Origin: JAJFUE01 sp039683515 | GTDB lineage: Bacteria; Sumerlaeota; Sumerlaeia; MVZB01 | NCBI GenBank assembly: GCA_039683515.1 | Contig: JBDKRG010000011.1 | Span: forward strand, 94,659-158,658 | Reading direction: 5' to 3' | Length of the DNA stretch: 64,000 bases | In this document: positions 28,899 to 37,297 of the stretch, piece by piece | Position numbering within the stretch: position 1 is the first letter of the stretch | Layout: every line of letters begins with the position of its first letter | Position numbers and translations under genes: made by a program | Notes under the pieces: model-generated | Seen by the model: the letters and a program-made list of their open reading frames with translations, nothing else | Told to the model about the DNA's origin: nothing | Databases searched by the model: none

Positions 28899-30380
28899 TC
28901 AATAAAGCTGCAACAAAATCCCGAGCGCCATCGCCACCTGAACGATCAGCGCCGGCGCGAGCAGCGACCCGACCCCGATCTTCATCCGCCTCCGCGCCAC
29001 GATCAGCATCGCCCACGCCGCGAAATTCAGCGGGTAGAGATACGCCGTCACGATGTTCCAGTCCCCCCAGCCGCCGAAATCCATTTCCCAGAGGAGCGGG
29101 ACCGCGGCGGCCGAGACCGCGGCGATGAACGCAACCACAAGGATCTCGCGATCAAACGCATCGAGCTGTTTCATGTGGCGCGCGGCCAGCAGGATCATCG
29201 GGATCGCCAGCGGCGCGGCGACGAGGAAGCCCATCCCGATATCGAGGAAATGCCCCCACGAGATCATGCTGTAATAGACGTAATCGGACTTGGCGCGCGC
29301 GGCCTCGTAGTTCCACTGCACCAGGTTGAAGCAGTCCGCCCCGCCGTGCAGGTTGCCGAGGTAGCCGATGTCGATCATGAACGGCCGGATGAACCAGACG
29401 TAATAGGGCGCGATCACGATGGCGAGGAAACCGATCGTAATCAACGGGTCCTTCAGCGCGCGGAGCCGCCCGAACCCGTGCTCGCCCCGGCGAACCAGCA
29501 AAACAAGAACCGCCGTCGCCGGCAGCAGGACCACGCCCGCGCCGTGCGCCAGCATCGCGATCGACAGCGCCGCATACACGAACATCAGGCGGTTGCATCG
29601 CTGCCGGCTCCCCTCGCCCCAAAGCATCCACGCCGCCGCGGCGATGAACAGCGCCATGGCGGCCAGGACGAGAAACGTCGTCTCGACGTAGGCGAAAAAC
29701 TGTGCGAGGTAACCGGCCAGGACCGGCCCGGCCAGCAGGAACGCGCGCTCCATGCGGCTCCGCCCGATCAGCAGCGCGGCCATCGCGCTCGCCCACACGA
29801 ACACCGCGCCCGAGCCGCAGATCACGATGAAGTGCGTCAGCCGGTCCAGGTTCCGGCCGCCGGAAAACGTCAGCGTCATGTCCTGGACGAAGTTGAACAG
29901 GCGCATCGTGAGGACTTCGGACGGGAATACATAGGCGGCGGCCCGAATCTCGTTGAACAGCGAAGAGGCGTCGCCGAACGTCCGGTTGATCGCGGGGTTC
30001 ACGCGGAACAGGACGAACAGGAGCCAGCACGCAACGGCCAGGCAACCGGCGCCCCAGGCCATTCGGCGAGTCGGCCGGATCGCGCCTCCGGCCGGCTCCT
30101 GGGTTTGATGTTCGCGGGGTAAGAAGCAGAGCGCCGCCACGACGGCGGCGACCAACGCGCGGATCGCCCAGTGAATGCGCGCCCACCCGAGCGTCCCCCA
30201 CAGCAGGTCCATCGGCATCCAGTTGCCGTGGCCGCGATCGAACAGGAACGGCGCGCCGGATTCGTCGCGCACAACGAACCACTCGGCCGGGAACATCGGA
30301 GCCATCACAAATGCGCCGGAAAGCAAAATCAAAACCAGGCGAAATGAAAAAATCCCGAGTTTTGGCGGCGTGCCGTTCAA
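28899..30380 (-). CDS. Polytopic membrane protein, possibly GT-C-like
   Basis: This 493-residue protein has about ten to twelve hydrophobic helices spread over its length, with short loops. The first long loop (DESGAPFLFDRGHGNWMPMD) is polar and aromatic, as in membrane glycosyltransferases, but no diagnostic GT39/GT83 motif is clear, so I leave the function open. The start is the TTG at 30380, since the first helix begins only about 14 residues later; the next Met (about residue 26) is already inside that helix. A REP-like hairpin lies directly upstream. Confidence 0.68.
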   Translation of the reverse strand: MNGTPPKLGIFSFRLVLILLSGAFVMAPMFPAEWFVVRDESGAPFLFDRGHGNWMPMDLLWGTLGWARIHWAIRALVAAVVAALCFLPREHQTQEPAGGAIRPTRRMAWGAGCLAVACWLLFVLFRVNPAINRTFGDASSLFNEIRAAAYVFPSEVLTMRLFNFVQDMTLTFSGGRNLDRLTHFIVICGSGAVFVWASAMAALLIGRSRMERAFLLAGPVLAGYLAQFFAYVETTFLVLAAMALFIAAAAWMLWGEGSRQRCNRLMFVYAALSIAMLAHGAGVVLLPATAVLVLLVRRGEHGFGRLRALKDPLITIGFLAIVIAPYYVWFIRPFMIDIGYLGNLHGGADCFNLVQWNYEAARAKSDYVYYSMISWGHFLDIGMGFLVAAPLAIPMILLAARHMKQLDAFDREILVVAFIAAVSAAAVPLLWEMDFGGWGDWNIVTAYLYPLNFAAWAMLIVARRRMKIGVGSLLAPALIVQVAMALGILLQLY

Positions 30381-30397
30381 GGCGGTTGAAATCCAAA

Positions 30398-30482
30398 AAA
30401 GTAAGCCGCTTTCGATGAAAGCGGCTTACATCATACTGACGCGAAGTTGTTGAAAGCAATGCCGGTTTCGGCGAAACCGGCC
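30398..30482. repeat. Pair of REP-like hairpins at the 3' end of glgP
   Basis: GTAAGCCGCTTTC-GAT-GAAAGCGGCTTAC (about 30400-30428) is a perfect 13-base-pair hairpin. GCCGGTTTCG/CGAAACCGGC (about 30460-30480) is a second one, running into CCTACT. The second overlaps the glgP stop codon. A related motif, AGTAGGCCGGGTTCGCCGAA, lies upstream of glgP at 32738-32757 in the opposite orientation. Confidence 0.7.
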
Positions 30483-32623
30483 TACTCCAGGTAGTACTTC
30501 GTCGCGTAGTCGGCCACCATGCGGTCGGTGTTGAACGCCGGGATGAGCGTCACCATCGCGCGGCGGATCCGCTGGATCCACTTGCGCGGCAGGTTCATCG
30601 CGTCGCGGTCGAAGTATTCCGGGATGACTTCGTTTTCGATCGTGGCGTACAGGTTCTCGGTGTCGATCTTGTCCTGTTCGCTGACGTTGCTGGAATTGGA
30701 GTCCTCGCCGATGGCGAAGCCGTTGGTGCCGTCGTAGCCCTCGCGCCACCAGCCGTCGAGGATCGACAGGTTGAGGCAGCCGTGGACGGTGGTCTTCTGG
30801 CCGCTCGTGCCGGAGGCCTCGAGGGGCCGCCGCGGCGTGTTGAGCCACACGTCGCAGCCGGAGACGAGGTAGCGCGCGACCTGGATGTCGTAGTTCTCGA
30901 TGAAGAAAACTTTCCCCGAAAAGCGCGGATCGCGGCTGATGTGGTAGATCTGCTGGATGAGCGACTTGCCGCCGTCGTCGCGCGGGTGGGCCTTGCCGGA
31001 GATGACCATCTGCAGCGGGCGCTGCGGGTCGTTGAACAGGCGCGCCGCCCGGTCGATGTCGCTGAAGAGCAGGGCCGCGCGCTTGTAGGTGGCGAACCGC
31101 CGCGCAAAGCCGATCGTGAGCGAGTCCGGGTGCATCGGGAGCTGGCCGCTGTAGGCGGTCCCGCCGCCGATGCGCGCCTGCTGGAACTCGAGCCGCTCGC
31201 GCATGGCCTCGATCATCTGCCGCTTGAGCCGGTAGCGCAGCGCCCAGATGACCTCGTCGCTCAGGAAGCGCGGGTCGGCCACGCGTTCCCAGAAATCGTG
31301 CTGCATCAGGTGCTTCAGCCACTCGACGCCCAGGTTGTACTCCCAGAACGAATAGGTGACGCGGTTCATCCAGCCGAGGATGTGGACGCCGTTGGTGATG
31401 TGGCCGATGGGGACCTTGTCGGCGGGGGCGTTGTTGTAGAGGTGGCGCCACATTTCGCGGCTGACCTCGCCGTTGAGCTCGCTGACGGCGTTGGCGGCGC
31501 GGGTGTTGCGCAGCGCCAGGACGGTCATCGTGAACGCGTCGCCGGCGTTGCCGGGCTGCTCGCGGCCGAGGTCCATGAGCTGGTCCATCGAGATCTTGAG
31601 CTTGTCGGGCCAGTTGTGGAGGAGGTGGTCCATCAGGTCGCGCGTGAACCGGTCATGGCCGGCCGGAACCGGCGTGTGCGTCGTGAACACCGCCTTCCGG
31701 CGGACGATTTCCTGCGCCTCGGCAACGCTCTTGCCCTGCTCGACCTGCTCGCGGATGAGCTCGAGCAGCAGGAACGCGGAGTGGCCCTCGTTCAGATGGT
31801 AAACCGACGGGTCGACGCCGATGGCGCGCAGGAAGCGGACGCCGCCGACGCCGAGCATCAGCTCCTGGCTGACGCGGGTCGTCTGATCGCCGCCGTAGAC
31901 GCGCGCAGTGATCTCGCGGTGGTGGAGCTCGTTCTCGGGGCGGTTCGTATCAAGAAGATAGAGCACGTTGCGGCCGACGTTGAGCCGCCAGGCGTGATAC
32001 GCGACGTTGGTGTGGGCGATCATCAGGTTGCAGACGATCGGCTCGCCCTGGGCGTCGGTCACCAGCTCGACGGGGAGCTTGCGCGGGTCCATCGGCGGGT
32101 AGTTTTCTTCCTGCCAGCCGTCGGCGTTGAGCCGCTGCTGGAAGTAGCCGCCGCGGTAGAACAGCGTGATGCCGATCATCGGCACGTCGAGGTCGGAGCT
32201 GGATTTCAGGTGGTCGCCAGAGAGGATCCCCAGGCCGCCCGAGTAGACGGGGAGCGATTCATGGAAGCCGAATTCGGCGCTGAAATAGGCGACCGGGTGC
32301 TGGCGGAAATGCGGGCAGTGCGCCGCGCCCCAGGTGTTCTTGTCGGCCAGGTAGCTTTCGAATTCCTCGATGACCTCGGCGGCCATCGCGCCGACGCGCT
32401 TGCTGTATAAGTTCGCGATCAGTTCGTCGTGCGTGAGCGCCTGCAGGACGGCCACGGCGCTGTGGTTGGACTTGATCCACGCCTCCTCCGACAGGTTTTT
32501 GAAAAGCTGCTGGGCGCGCGGATTCCACGTCCACCAGATGTTGTATGTCAGCCGGCGGATGCCGTCGGCCAATCGGGTGGCTTCTTCATGCATCGCCAGC
32601 GAGGCGGAGGAGGTCATCGCCAT
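30482..32623 (-). CDS. glgP: Alpha-glucan (glycogen/maltodextrin) phosphorylase
   Basis: This 713-residue GT35 enzyme uses phosphate to release glucose 1-phosphate from alpha-1,4-glucans. FSAEFGFHESLPVYSGGLGILSGDHLKSSSDL is the N-terminal signature of the short, Thermotoga-type alpha-glucan phosphorylases. The pyridoxal-phosphate region contains EASGTSGQKTTVHGCLNLSILDGWW, and GKAHPRDDGGK belongs to the phosphate/PLP site. I chose the ATG at 32623 (MAMTSSAS), with GAAAGG upstream; a frame to 32680 also exists. Stop codon and flanking DNA overlap a palindromic repeat. It complements the glycogen-synthesis genes at the left end. Confidence 0.95.
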   Translation of the reverse strand: MAMTSSASLAMHEEATRLADGIRRLTYNIWWTWNPRAQQLFKNLSEEAWIKSNHSAVAVLQALTHDELIANLYSKRVGAMAAEVIEEFESYLADKNTWGAAHCPHFRQHPVAYFSAEFGFHESLPVYSGGLGILSGDHLKSSSDLDVPMIGITLFYRGGYFQQRLNADGWQEENYPPMDPRKLPVELVTDAQGEPIVCNLMIAHTNVAYHAWRLNVGRNVLYLLDTNRPENELHHREITARVYGGDQTTRVSQELMLGVGGVRFLRAIGVDPSVYHLNEGHSAFLLLELIREQVEQGKSVAEAQEIVRRKAVFTTHTPVPAGHDRFTRDLMDHLLHNWPDKLKISMDQLMDLGREQPGNAGDAFTMTVLALRNTRAANAVSELNGEVSREMWRHLYNNAPADKVPIGHITNGVHILGWMNRVTYSFWEYNLGVEWLKHLMQHDFWERVADPRFLSDEVIWALRYRLKRQMIEAMRERLEFQQARIGGGTAYSGQLPMHPDSLTIGFARRFATYKRAALLFSDIDRAARLFNDPQRPLQMVISGKAHPRDDGGKSLIQQIYHISRDPRFSGKVFFIENYDIQVARYLVSGCDVWLNTPRRPLEASGTSGQKTTVHGCLNLSILDGWWREGYDGTNGFAIGEDSNSSNVSEQDKIDTENLYATIENEVIPEYFDRDAMNLPRKWIQRIRRAMVTLIPAFNTDRMVADYATKYYLE

Positions 32624-32715
32624 GGGGGGGGTGCCTTTCGTCCTTGAATAACAGACAACGGCGGGCATACATCGGCCCACCCGCCGTATAGTGGATCGAC
32701 CTATTTAACTGTATC

Positions 32716-32733
32716 CTTGAGCTTTAGTTCAAG
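32716..32733. promoter_or_regulatory. 18-base palindrome upstream of glgP
   Basis: CTTGAGCTTTAGTTCAAG is a near-perfect palindrome (one mismatch pair) centred about 100 bases upstream of the glgP start and near plausible promoter hexamers. It could be a repressor or activator site for glgP; no cognate regulator is evident. Confidence 0.35.
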
Positions 32734-32856
32734 ATTAAGTAGGCCGGGTTCGCCGAATCAAGTATGGAACCGCGTAAGCGGTTCCAGCCTCGTGTCCGAT
32801 CCCTTGCGGCAATCCGCGGTTATGGCTTAATATTTTGGAAAGTGGAGGCGGTTGCG

Positions 32857-32937
32857 ATGAAGATAGATCTCGAATGCGAGGATGACGGCCGCTGGATCGC
32901 CGAAACTCAGGACTCAGCACTCAGGACTCAGGACTAA
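32857..32937 (+). pseudogene. Truncated hicB-type antitoxin gene fragment
   Basis: After a GGAGG ribosome site, an ATG at 32857 opens MKIDLECEDDGRWIAE, the start of HicB/DUF1902-type antitoxins (usually followed by ELPGV). The codons then run into the CTCAGGACT repeat, giving TQDSALRTQD and a stop. Only about 16 of roughly 70 residues remain. The lost 3' part appears replaced by the repeat, and queD starts 4 bases after the stop. No hicA is visible. The 5' promoter-like TTGCGG-N17-TTAATA upstream is intact, so this relic may still drive queD. Confidence 0.6.
32906..32937. repeat. ACTCAGG tandem repeat
   Basis: ACTCAGGACTCAGCACTCAG and further units form this stretch. The same family lies between fliH and fliI at 43029-43066. 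Here it interrupts the hicB-like fragment. Confidence 0.7.
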
Positions 32938-32941
32938 ACCC

Positions 32942-33346
32942 ATGTATCGCGTCGCCAAATACATCGACTTCTGCTACGGCCATCGGCTGCTCAATTACGC
33001 CGGCAAGTGCCGCCACCTGCACGGCCACAACGGCCGCGTGCTGATCGAGATCGCCGGCGATCACCTCGACAGCCGCGGGATGCTCGCCGATTTCGGCGAC
33101 ATCAAGCGTATCGTCAAGCAGTGGATCGACGACAACATCGACCACCGCATGATCCTGAACCGCGACGACCCGGCCCTGGCGTTCTTCCGCGACAGCGGCG
33201 AGCCGCACTACGTCATCGACGAAAACCCGACCGCCGAGGCGATCGCCCGCCTCATCCACGACAAGGCGCGCCAGCTCGGCCTGCCGGTCACGCGCGTCGT
33301 CCTGTGGGAAACCCCCGACTCCTGCGCCGAATTCGGCCGGCGATGA
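32942..33346 (+). CDS. queD: 6-carboxy-tetrahydropterin synthase (QueD/PTPS family)
   Basis: This 134-residue protein converts dihydroneopterin triphosphate to 6-carboxy-tetrahydropterin in queuosine/7-deazaguanine synthesis, or acts as a related pterin synthase. The zinc ligands are His14 (FCYGHRLLNY) and His27 and His29 (CRHLHGHNG), with the catalytic Cys23. The closing WETPDSCAEF is the family's C-terminal motif. The start at 32942 sits directly behind repeat DNA with no clear ribosome site, so translation may be coupled to the hicB-like remnant that stops 4 bases earlier. No other queuosine gene is nearby. Confidence 0.93.
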   Translation: MYRVAKYIDFCYGHRLLNYAGKCRHLHGHNGRVLIEIAGDHLDSRGMLADFGDIKRIVKQWIDDNIDHRMILNRDDPALAFFRDSGEPHYVIDENPTAEAIARLIHDKARQLGLPVTRVVLWETPDSCAEFGRR

Positions 33347-33371
33347 CCCATCGCCCCACGGCCTGACATGC

Positions 33372-33406
33372 AAAGAGCCCCGGCGCTGCGCCGGGGCTCT
33401 TCTTTT
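33372..33406 (+). terminator. Bidirectional intrinsic terminator between queD and ilvE
   Basis: AAAGAGCCCCGGCGC and GCGCCGGGGCTCTT form a strong stem followed by CTTTT on the plus strand, with an A-rich left side for the minus strand. The two genes are convergent. Confidence 0.85.
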
Positions 33407-33425
33407 GGACAACTTGCGTGCGGCC

Positions 33426-34322
33426 CTACGGGTAGACCTGGTAGCCGTCCTTCGCGACGCGCTGGCGGAAGGTGGCGATCAGTTCCTGGGTGATCGGGCC
33501 GGGCTTGCCGTTGCCGATCGGGCGCTTGTCGACTTCGATGACGGGCAGGGCCTCGGCGGCGGTGCCGGTCAGGAACGCCTCCTCGGCGTTGAAGACGTCG
33601 AAGCGCGTGAACGGCTGCTCGAGCACCTCGTAGCCCTTCTCCCGGGCGATCTCGATGATCGCGTTGCGCGTGATCCCCTCGAGCGCGCCCAGGTAGGCCG
33701 GCGGCGTGAGGATCTTGCCGCGGCGGACGATGAAGATGTTGTCGCCGGTGCACTCGACGACGTACCCCTGCTGGTCGAGCATCAGCGCCTCGATGCAGCC
33801 GGCGTTCTGGCCCTCGATCTTGGCGAGGATGTTGTTCAGGTAGTTGCACGACTTGGTGCGCGCGTTGAAGGACTCGATGTAGTTGCGCCGCGTCGGGACC
33901 GTCACGATCGACAGCCCCTCCTCGTAATACTTCTTCGGGTAGAGGGTGATCGAGTCGGCGATGATGACGATCGAGGCCTTCTTGCACAGCCACGGGGCAA
34001 GGCCCAGCGAGCCGACGCCGCGCGTCACGACCAGGCGGATGTAGCAGTCGCGCAGCTTGTTGCGGCGCATCGTCTCGGCGATCGCCTCGGCGATCTCGTC
34101 GAGCGTCAGCGGGATTTCGAGCTTGATGTACTTGGCCGACTCGAACAGGCGGACCAGGTGCTCGTGGAGCCGGAAAATGCAACCCTCATAGGCGCGAATG
34201 CCCTCGAAAATGCCGTCGCCGTACAGGAACGTATGGTCGAAAACGCTGACCTTGGCGTTCTCGCGGTTGTAGAATTGACCGTCGATGTAAATCTGGAGAT
34301 CCGGATTCGCCTGCTCGCTCAT
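33426..34322 (-). CDS. ilvE: Branched-chain amino acid aminotransferase
   Basis: This 298-residue PLP enzyme of fold type IV transfers amino groups between leucine/isoleucine/valine and 2-oxoglutarate. Visible landmarks are SVFDHTFLYGDGIFEGIRAYEG (about residues 24-45), the lysine-containing FNARTKSCNYLNNILAKIE segment with the PLP Lys (about 159), EALMLDQQGYVVECTGDNIFIV (about 178-199) and LTGTAAEALPV near 258. The length is typical. There are 60 bases to the upstream maf gene on the same strand, so co-transcription is possible. A strong terminator follows. Confidence 0.95.
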   Translation of the reverse strand: MSEQANPDLQIYIDGQFYNRENAKVSVFDHTFLYGDGIFEGIRAYEGCIFRLHEHLVRLFESAKYIKLEIPLTLDEIAEAIAETMRRNKLRDCYIRLVVTRGVGSLGLAPWLCKKASIVIIADSITLYPKKYYEEGLSIVTVPTRRNYIESFNARTKSCNYLNNILAKIEGQNAGCIEALMLDQQGYVVECTGDNIFIVRRGKILTPPAYLGALEGITRNAIIEIAREKGYEVLEQPFTRFDVFNAEEAFLTGTAAEALPVIEVDKRPIGNGKPGPITQELIATFRQRVAKDGYQVYP

Positions 34323-34382
34323 GGGACAATCAACCTCCGTGCGAAATAGTCCTCATATCAAAGACACTCAAGCGAGGTATTG

Positions 34383-35060
34383 TCAACCAGGAATGCCGTC
34401 CAGGCAGGCCGGATCGAGTCGCGACAGCTCGGCAAAAGCGGCCCGGGCGTCGGCGCGCAGGCTGCGGCCGGCCAGCCAGTCGCGCCCCGTCATCTCGATG
34501 AACATCCCGCGCAGGCGCTTCATCGGCAGGCCGATCACCCCGGTCAGGTCGCCGTCGACCGCGGCGACGAGCCGCGCGCCGAGCCCCTGGATCCCGTACG
34601 AGCCGGCCTTGTCGTCGGCCTCGCCCGAATCGACGTATTCATCGATGAGCGCCCGGCTGAGCTCGTGGAACCGGACCTTCGCCGGGACGGCGTCGACGAG
34701 CGCCTCGCCGCCGGCGCGCAGGAGCGCCATGCCGGTGACGACCTCGTGCGTGCGGCCGGAAAGCCGGCCGAGCATCGCGCGCGCCTCGGCGCGGCCGGCC
34801 GGCTTGTTCAGGATTTCGCCGTCGATGATGACGATCGTGTCGGCCGCGAGGATCAGCCGGCCGGCGGGGGCGGTCTCGGCGATCGCCTCCCCCTTGGCCA
34901 GTGCGGTCTTGAGCGCGACGACGCGCGGCGCGCCGGATGCGAGATGCAAGGTTTCGTCGGCGTTGGAGACGCGCACCTCGAACTCGAGCCCGGAGGCGGC
35001 CAGGAGCGCGCGCCGGCGGGGCGACTGCGAGGCAAGAATCAGGGGCTCGGGCTGGCTCAA
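34383..35060 (-). CDS. maf: Maf-like nucleoside triphosphate pyrophosphatase
   Basis: This 225-residue protein has the Maf signature LILASQSPRRRALLAASGL at residues 7-25 and the catalytic LILAADTIVIIDGEILNKP segment at about 68-86. GRLSGRTHEVVTGMALL and YGIQGLGARLVAAVDGDLTGVIGLP complete the family pattern. Maf proteins hydrolyse non-canonical or modified NTPs as house-cleaning enzymes, and some influence septum formation. The start overlaps the stop of the upstream lipoprotein gene by 4 bases, so the two are translationally coupled. Confidence 0.95.
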   Translation of the reverse strand: MSQPEPLILASQSPRRRALLAASGLEFEVRVSNADETLHLASGAPRVVALKTALAKGEAIAETAPAGRLILAADTIVIIDGEILNKPAGRAEARAMLGRLSGRTHEVVTGMALLRAGGEALVDAVPAKVRFHELSRALIDEYVDSGEADDKAGSYGIQGLGARLVAAVDGDLTGVIGLPMKRLRGMFIEMTGRDWLAGRSLRADARAAFAELSRLDPACLDGIPG

Positions 35061-35866
35061 CGCTTGAACAACCCGAACCAGCTCCGGCCGTCCTGGGCCG
35101 CGAGGCCGCGCGCCACGTTGCGGTCGAAGAAGACCTTGACCTGGCAGTTGCCGACGCTGGGGTAGTTCACCTCGTCGACCGGGACGACGTGGATGATGCT
35201 GTCGAGCTGGATCTTGATCGATGGGTTGTCCTCGATGACCTTGCTCATCGTGCGGCCGTCGCCGACGTCCATCCCGAGCAGGCGTTCGCGCAGCTTGGCG
35301 CGGGCGTCCTGGACGGCGTTGTTATACGCGCTCAGGTTGAGCGCGGCCGGGTCGGCGGCGCCGGTCTTGGCCTCGTCGCCCGAGCGCGCGTGCTCCAGGA
35401 CCCACGCCGAGACGACCGACGTCGGGATGCTGGCCACGGCGATGCTGCGGCCGGCCTGATCGCGCCACGCGACGGTGGAACGCTCCTCGATCAGGTTTTC
35501 GAACCCCATCCGCTGGTCGGGGGGCGCGCCCTGGAGCCACTCGCGCAGTTTGGTCTTGGAATCGAGCGGGGCCTCCTGAAGCTGGTCGGCAAGCTTGCGC
35601 AGCGCGCCGCGGCGCGAGGCCGCGCGCATGGCCATGACCACGGCCGGCGACGTGTCGGAGGTCTTGAGGTCGGCCTCGGCGGTGGCGGCGATCGCCGCCC
35701 CCATCGTCTGGCCCCATGAGGCGGGCCCGCTCCCCTCGCCCTGGGCCCGGCCGACGCCGACGACCTCGAGGTAGTCGGGCGGCGAGGCCTGGGTGGCCCG
35801 GCTAATGCGCGAGCAACCGGGGACGGCCAGAATCGTCAGCAGCGGGATGAGCCAAAGAGCACGCAT
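35057..35866 (-). CDS. Lipoprotein of unknown function (LPP20-like features)
   Basis: This 269-residue protein starts with a lipoprotein signal, MRALWLIPLLTILAVPGCSR, whose lipobox cysteine is at residue 18. The mature part begins YLEVVGVGRAQGEG and has an AxxARxxLxxxL helix (NAVQDARAKLRERLLGMDVGDGRTM), then a strand-rich end (VGNCQVKVFFDRN). The layout recalls LPP20/FlgO-like lipoproteins, but similarity is weak and I only infer an outer-envelope location. It is translationally coupled to maf. The gene to its right (M16 protease) is 39 bases upstream on the same strand. Confidence 0.75.
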   Translation of the reverse strand: MRALWLIPLLTILAVPGCSRISRATQASPPDYLEVVGVGRAQGEGSGPASWGQTMGAAIAATAEADLKTSDTSPAVVMAMRAASRRGALRKLADQLQEAPLDSKTKLREWLQGAPPDQRMGFENLIEERSTVAWRDQAGRSIAVASIPTSVVSAWVLEHARSGDEAKTGAADPAALNLSAYNNAVQDARAKLRERLLGMDVGDGRTMSKVIEDNPSIKIQLDSIIHVVPVDEVNYPSVGNCQVKVFFDRNVARGLAAQDGRSWFGLFKR

Positions 35867-35905
35867 GTTTTCTCCAGTATATTCGGATCCGACAAGACGA
35901 TTGCG

Positions 35906-37180
35906 TTACAGGCGGCCGGGCCAGCGCACGACCGGCTCGGGGAGCGTCGGCCGGGTGGGGCCGACGCAGCTGACGGCCAGCGCCCCGGACCTCAGGTAGC
36001 GCCGCGCCACGGACTGCACGTCGGAGGCGTCGACCGCCTCGACGCGCCCGATCACCTCGTCGACGGGCAGGACGCGGCCGAACGTCAGGATCGACTCGGC
36101 GTTGCGCATCATCCGGCTTTCGGTGTTCTCCAGTCCGATCAGCAACCCGTCGATCACCTGCGAGCGGGCAAGTTCCAACTCGCGATCGGATACCCTTTCT
36201 TCGCAGATCCGCTCGATTTCATCAAGGGTGATCCGCAGGACCTCGCCGAGCTGGGACGGGCTGGTCGCCCCGTCGATGCCGAAGCTGCCGGCATCGGTGA
36301 AATATTCGGTAAACGATCCGATCGAATAGGCGAGGCCGCGCTTTTCGCGGACTTCCTGGAACAGGCGCGAGCTGACGCCGCCGCCCAGGATCATGTTGAG
36401 CAGCCCGAACGCGTAGCGCTCGGGGTCGCGGCGGCGCGGGGCGTTCGTCCCGAGGCAGAAGTGGGTCTGCTCGATCGTGCGCTTGAGGCAGCTCTGGCGG
36501 CGCTCCAGGCCCGACGTCGACGGCTGGGCGGGGCGGTGGCCGTGGCTGGACTCGCGCAGCGGGGCGAACCGGCGGCGGACGACCTCCTCGACATCGTCCT
36601 TGCTGAAGGCGCCGGCAATGGCGATCAGGATCCGTTTGGGCTGGAGCTCGTGGCGCCAGAATTCGCGCATGTAGGGGGCGTTGAAGCGGCGGATCGTCGA
36701 CCGGCGGCCGATGACGGGCCGGCCGAGCGGGTGGTCCGGCCACAGGTTGCGCATGAAGACGTCGACCGACAGCTCCTCGGGCGAGTCCTCGTACATCTTG
36801 CATTCCTCGAGGATCACCTGGCGCTCGCGGGCGAGCTCGTCGTCGGGGAAGACCGACTCGATGAGCATTTCGCCGAGCAGGTCGAGCGCGCGCGGGGCCT
36901 TGACGTCGATCGTGCGGGCGTGCAGGACGAGCTGCTCCTGCGTCGTGAAGGCGTTAATGTTGCCGCCGAGCTCGTTGGTGACGTCGGCGATCTGCTTGGT
37001 CGTCAGGCGGCGGGTCCCCTTGAAAAGCATGTGCTCGACGAAGTGGCTCAGGCCGCCGTCGTCCTCGGATTCGTGGCGCGAGCCGACGTCGATCCAGATG
37101 CCGATCCCGCACGAGCGGACGGATTTCATCGGCTCGGAGACGATCCGGATGCCGTTGGGAAGTGTTCTCAGACGTGCCAT
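35906..37180 (-). CDS. M16-family zinc protease (processing-peptidase-like)
   Basis: This 424-residue protein contains the inverted zinc motif HFVEH at residues 46-50 with the downstream glutamate in ILEECKMYEDSPEEL (about 126). FKGTRRLTTKQIADVTNELGGNINAFTTQEQ is the usual follow-up. The C-terminal half has the second M16 domain (LNMILGGGVSSRLFQEVREKRGLAYSIGSF). Bacterial relatives degrade or process peptides. No signal peptide is visible. The ATG at 37180 is preferred; a GTG at 37195 is in frame. It forms a probable operon with the downstream lipoprotein and maf genes. Confidence 0.94.
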   Translation of the reverse strand: MARLRTLPNGIRIVSEPMKSVRSCGIGIWIDVGSRHESEDDGGLSHFVEHMLFKGTRRLTTKQIADVTNELGGNINAFTTQEQLVLHARTIDVKAPRALDLLGEMLIESVFPDDELARERQVILEECKMYEDSPEELSVDVFMRNLWPDHPLGRPVIGRRSTIRRFNAPYMREFWRHELQPKRILIAIAGAFSKDDVEEVVRRRFAPLRESSHGHRPAQPSTSGLERRQSCLKRTIEQTHFCLGTNAPRRRDPERYAFGLLNMILGGGVSSRLFQEVREKRGLAYSIGSFTEYFTDAGSFGIDGATSPSQLGEVLRITLDEIERICEERVSDRELELARSQVIDGLLIGLENTESRMMRNAESILTFGRVLPVDEVIGRVEAVDASDVQSVARRYLRSGALAVSCVGPTRPTLPEPVVRWPGRL

Positions 37181-37200
37181 CTCAAAACCCCGCACTCAAA

Positions 37201-37285
37201 CAAATCGAACCACGAAGGCCCCAAGACACCAGGAACGCCGGCTGGAATCCCCCCTTGTGCCTTCGCGACTTCGTGGTTCAATTTT
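37201..37285. repeat. AACCACGAAGG inverted repeat
   Basis: GAACCACGAAGGCCCCAAGA near 37208 faces GCGACTTCGTGGTTCAA near 37266-37282. It is a variant of the CACGAA family, in the gap between the STAS and M16 genes. Confidence 0.6.
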
Positions 37286-37297
37286 CGTTCAATCGAC

